Source of the DNA: an uncultured Oscillibacter sp.
GTDB taxonomy: Bacteria > Bacillota > Clostridia > Oscillospirales > Oscillospiraceae
Direction of reading: 5' to 3'
NCBI GenBank assembly: GCA_900770295.1
Contig: CAAGJQ010000102.1
Location: forward strand, 1 to 14,919
DNA: 14,919 nt
Positions 13,588 through 14,919 of the stretch are shown in pieces (within the stretch, counting starts at the first letter, position 1; the number at the start of each line of letters is the position of its first letter). Both the position numbers and the translations under genes were made by a program. Under the pieces are notes generated by a model. It worked only from the letters and a program-made list of their open reading frames with translations, ran no database searches and had not been told where the DNA came from.

Positions 13588-14428
13588 GATCGACCGGGAA
13601 CTGCTGGAAAAAATTGCAGACCTGCTGGACAAACCTGTGGGCGCTTTCAATATCCGCAAAGACTGCGGGTGCGACAGCCGGGAATCAACAGAGCATATCC
13701 AGATCAAAGACCGGACGGATGGACATGCGGGAATTGATATTGTCATTGCCCCCGGCACCAAAGGTGAAGACTGTCATATCCCGGTGATCATCACAAAACC
13801 CGGAATCAGTGATACTGTTTATAATGACTTTTACGTTGGAGAGGACTGTGACGTAAACATTGTGGCCGGATGCGGGATTCATAACTGCGGCGGCGAAGAG
13901 TCCCGGCACGATGGCGTACATACCTTTCATGTGGGAAAGCATACCCATGTCCGATATACGGAAAAACACTACGGCACGGGAGACGGGACAGGGGAGCGCA
14001 TCATGAACCCGGAAACGGTGGTGTTTCTGGACGAGGGGGCCTCTATTACCATGGAGAGCGTTCAGATCCGGGGAATCGACCACACCAAGCGCCACACGAA
14101 AATCGTCTGTGGGAAAGACGCGGAGGCGGTAATTACGGAGCGGCTCCTGACCGCCGGAACGCAAACGGCAGAAAGCTATATGGAGATCATTCTGGATGGA
14201 GAGGGGGCCAAAGGGCGGGTCATTTCCCGGTCTGTGGCACAGGACAGCTCCAGCCAGGTCTTTTATCCCAGCATGGTCGGCAATATGCCCTGCTTTGGCC
14301 ATGTGCAGTGTGATTCGATTATTATGGGGAACGCGAAGATCAGCTCTGTTCCGGCGATTACCGCAAACTGTACTTTCTGTGACAAAGGTTTTGAAAGAAT
14401 ACTCCTGCATCGCGCGTCCTCCAATTAG
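13574..14428 (+). CDS. sufB: SufB/SufD-like Fe-S scaffold, C-terminally truncated
   Basis: 284 residues as read. The protein resembles the short SufB of minimal SUF systems. The beta-helix core is recognisable (HTFHVGKHTHVRYTEKHYG, RHTKIVCGKDAE, YMEIILDGEGAKGRVISRSV, GHVQCDSIIMG). The start ATG 13574 has AAAGGAGGA upstream and overlaps sufC. In the family, sequence like ISSVPAI is followed by an HEA-containing segment and about 40 more residues of SufC-contacting helix. Here the match ends after ITANC (near 14375) and an unrelated tail, TFCDKGFERILLHRASSN, leads to the stop. The HEA segment is not seen in other frames downstream. The gene is therefore probably broken by a rearrangement, and function is doubtful. 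Confidence 0.8.
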   Translation: MIQNEIDRELLEKIADLLDKPVGAFNIRKDCGCDSRESTEHIQIKDRTDGHAGIDIVIAPGTKGEDCHIPVIITKPGISDTVYNDFYVGEDCDVNIVAGCGIHNCGGEESRHDGVHTFHVGKHTHVRYTEKHYGTGDGTGERIMNPETVVFLDEGASITMESVQIRGIDHTKRHTKIVCGKDAEAVITERLLTAGTQTAESYMEIILDGEGAKGRVISRSVAQDSSSQVFYPSMVGNMPCFGHVQCDSIIMGNAKISSVPAITANCTFCDKGFERILLHRASSN

Positions 14429-14458
14429 ACTAATATGTAAATAATAGTTTGATAAGTC

Positions 14459-14487
14459 TTGACAATAGACATAGCCTATGTTAGATT
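14459..14487 (+). promoter_or_regulatory. Promoter with a palindromic operator in its spacer
   Basis: TTGACA (14459-14464), 17-base spacer, TAGATT (14482-14487); start predicted near 14494. The spacer ends with ACATAG-C-CTATGT (14469-14481), a perfect 6+1+6 palindrome placed where a repressor would block polymerase. No coding frame with a ribosome site follows closely. The regulator is unknown; Rrf2- or BlaI-type proteins are possibilities only. Confidence 0.6.
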
Positions 14488-14495
14488 TATTCTGC

Positions 14496-14573
14496 GGCGA
14501 CCAATATATAAGTGTTTATACAATCAGTCTAATCCGGGCAGAGCTAAAAGTCAAGAGGATTCTATTGGTCGCC
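14496..14573 (+). repeat. 11-base inverted repeat, candidate structured leader
   Basis: GGCGACCAATA (14496-14506) and its exact complement (14563-14573) enclose 56 bases that can fold into two smaller stems: TATAA/TTATA with loop GTGT, and AATCC/GGATT. The left arm starts at the predicted transcription start of the promoter at 14459, so the RNA would begin with a three-way-junction-like fold. No known riboswitch consensus was recognised. Confidence 0.5.
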
Positions 14574-14813
14574 CAGTGTACCTCGACAATTAAATACCCA
14601 CCGCCAAAGTTCATACTCGCCGAGAGAAGTACTGCCAGGACTACATCGTGACCGTATCGCGATGTACGAGCGTGCCAACGGGGAAGAAAACGCCGTGGAA
14701 ATCAGAAAGGATCACAGGGCAGGAAGGTGTATGGTGTGTGGCTGATGAAATTTTTATGAATGGTGGTGATATTCATCGGCAATCAGACTAAGAAAAATCT
14801 CAGCGCCCCTATC

Positions 14814-14854
14814 AAAAAGGAAAGCCGCCGAAACTGCTGCAACAGTCCGGCGGC
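14814..14854 (-). terminator. Minus-strand terminator of a gene right of the window
   Basis: GCCGCCG (14824-14830) pairs with CGGCGGC (14848-14854), with ACTG/CAGT inside (14833-14836 with 14843-14846). On the minus strand the stem is followed by TTTCCTTTTTG. It would end a leftward transcript entering from beyond 14919. Confidence 0.6.
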
Positions 14855-14919
14855 GCGCCGCGTTCCGAAAAACGCAGACTCCATCTGCGAACAGTCTAAC
14901 AGAGAGGCATCCGGAACGC

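Larger units (their letters stand above)
14429..14919. other. Gene-poor, inverted-repeat-rich stretch after broken sufB
   Basis: About 490 bases without a recognisable gene. It holds a promoter with palindromic spacer (14459-14487), an 11-base inverted repeat (14496-14573), a 7-base hairpin at 14642-14666, and a minus-strand terminator (14814-14854). At the window edge an 8-base inverted repeat (14860-14867 and 14912-14919) encloses a 6-base hairpin (14873-14889). A short plus-strand frame around 14658-14747 (MYERANGEENAVEIRKDHRA) looks protein-like, but I cannot assign it. It may be a decayed gene or mobile-element remnant. Confidence 0.45.

Noticed and set aside
13783..13793. GTGATCATCAC as a fourth Crp/Fnr operator
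   Set aside because: Spacing differs (three bases between half-sites) and it lies inside the sufB coding region with no promoter.
14496..14573. tRNA gene
   Set aside because: Length and terminal pairing are suggestive, but there is no TTC-type T-arm, no anticodon arm and the end stem is 11 rather than 7 bases.
14754..14918. Partial minus-strand gene entering from the right
   Set aside because: Two minus-strand frames are open here, but they cross the terminator hairpin at 14824-14854 and neither resembles a known protein.
1..14919. CRISPR array, rRNA genes, transposase or phage genes
   Set aside because: No regularly spaced repeats, no rRNA sequence and no recognisable transposase or phage protein were found in the window.

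Overview
The window is GC-rich, densely packed DNA that most resembles a strictly anaerobic gut Clostridium of the Oscillospirales (Flavonifractor / Lawsonibacter-like). The reasons are the desulfoferrodoxin, rubrerythrin and rubredoxin set, the DUF134/NifX-type protein, a two-gene SufC/SufB system, strong GGAGG ribosome sites and consensus sigma-70-type promoters. This placement is inferred from gene content, not from a marker gene.

Left part (about 322-4161): a minus-strand oxygen-defence operon encodes a two-rubredoxin protein, a ferredoxin-rubrerythrin fusion and desulfoferrodoxin (superoxide reductase). Upstream lies a minus-strand DUF134-NifX fusion. It is transcribed divergently from a plus-strand Crp/Fnr-family regulator (3467-4120), across a 43-base perfect palindrome that carries the -35 boxes of both promoters. 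A bidirectional terminator closes the regulator gene.

Middle-left (4170-7093, minus strand): thioredoxin, a stand-alone rhodanese and a CoA-disulfide/persulfide reductase with a C-terminal rhodanese domain form one operon. A rhodanese lipoprotein has its own promoter. This looks like a persulfide/disulfide handling module. Three minus-strand promoters (rubredoxin operon, thioredoxin operon, lipoprotein) each carry a 13-base site GTGAYNNNRTCAC centred about 41 bases upstream of the predicted start, where a class II Crp/Fnr activator would sit. The neighbouring regulator has the matching R-E-x-x-x-R recognition helix. I propose that it co-ordinates superoxide/peroxide removal with sulfane-sulfur handling.

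Middle-right (7478-12792): a MarR-family repressor is divergent from a four-gene operon. The operon holds an NhaC-family antiporter (interrupted by a one-base frameshift), a PatB/MalY-type PLP C-S lyase, a GntP-like permease and RidA, and it ends at a strong terminator. Two copies of a GTTTGATAATCAAAC operator lie between them, one just after the operon's predicted transcription start. Probable logic: import a sulfur-containing amino acid or related compound, cleave it by beta-elimination, and let RidA clear the 2-aminoacrylate.

Right part (12838-14919): a minimal SufC-SufB-like Fe-S assembly pair. SufB loses recognisable homology near 14375 and ends early, lacking the usual C-terminal part. 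The last 490 bases hold no recognisable gene, but they hold a consensus promoter with a palindrome in its spacer, an 11-base inverted repeat starting at the predicted +1, and a minus-strand terminator.
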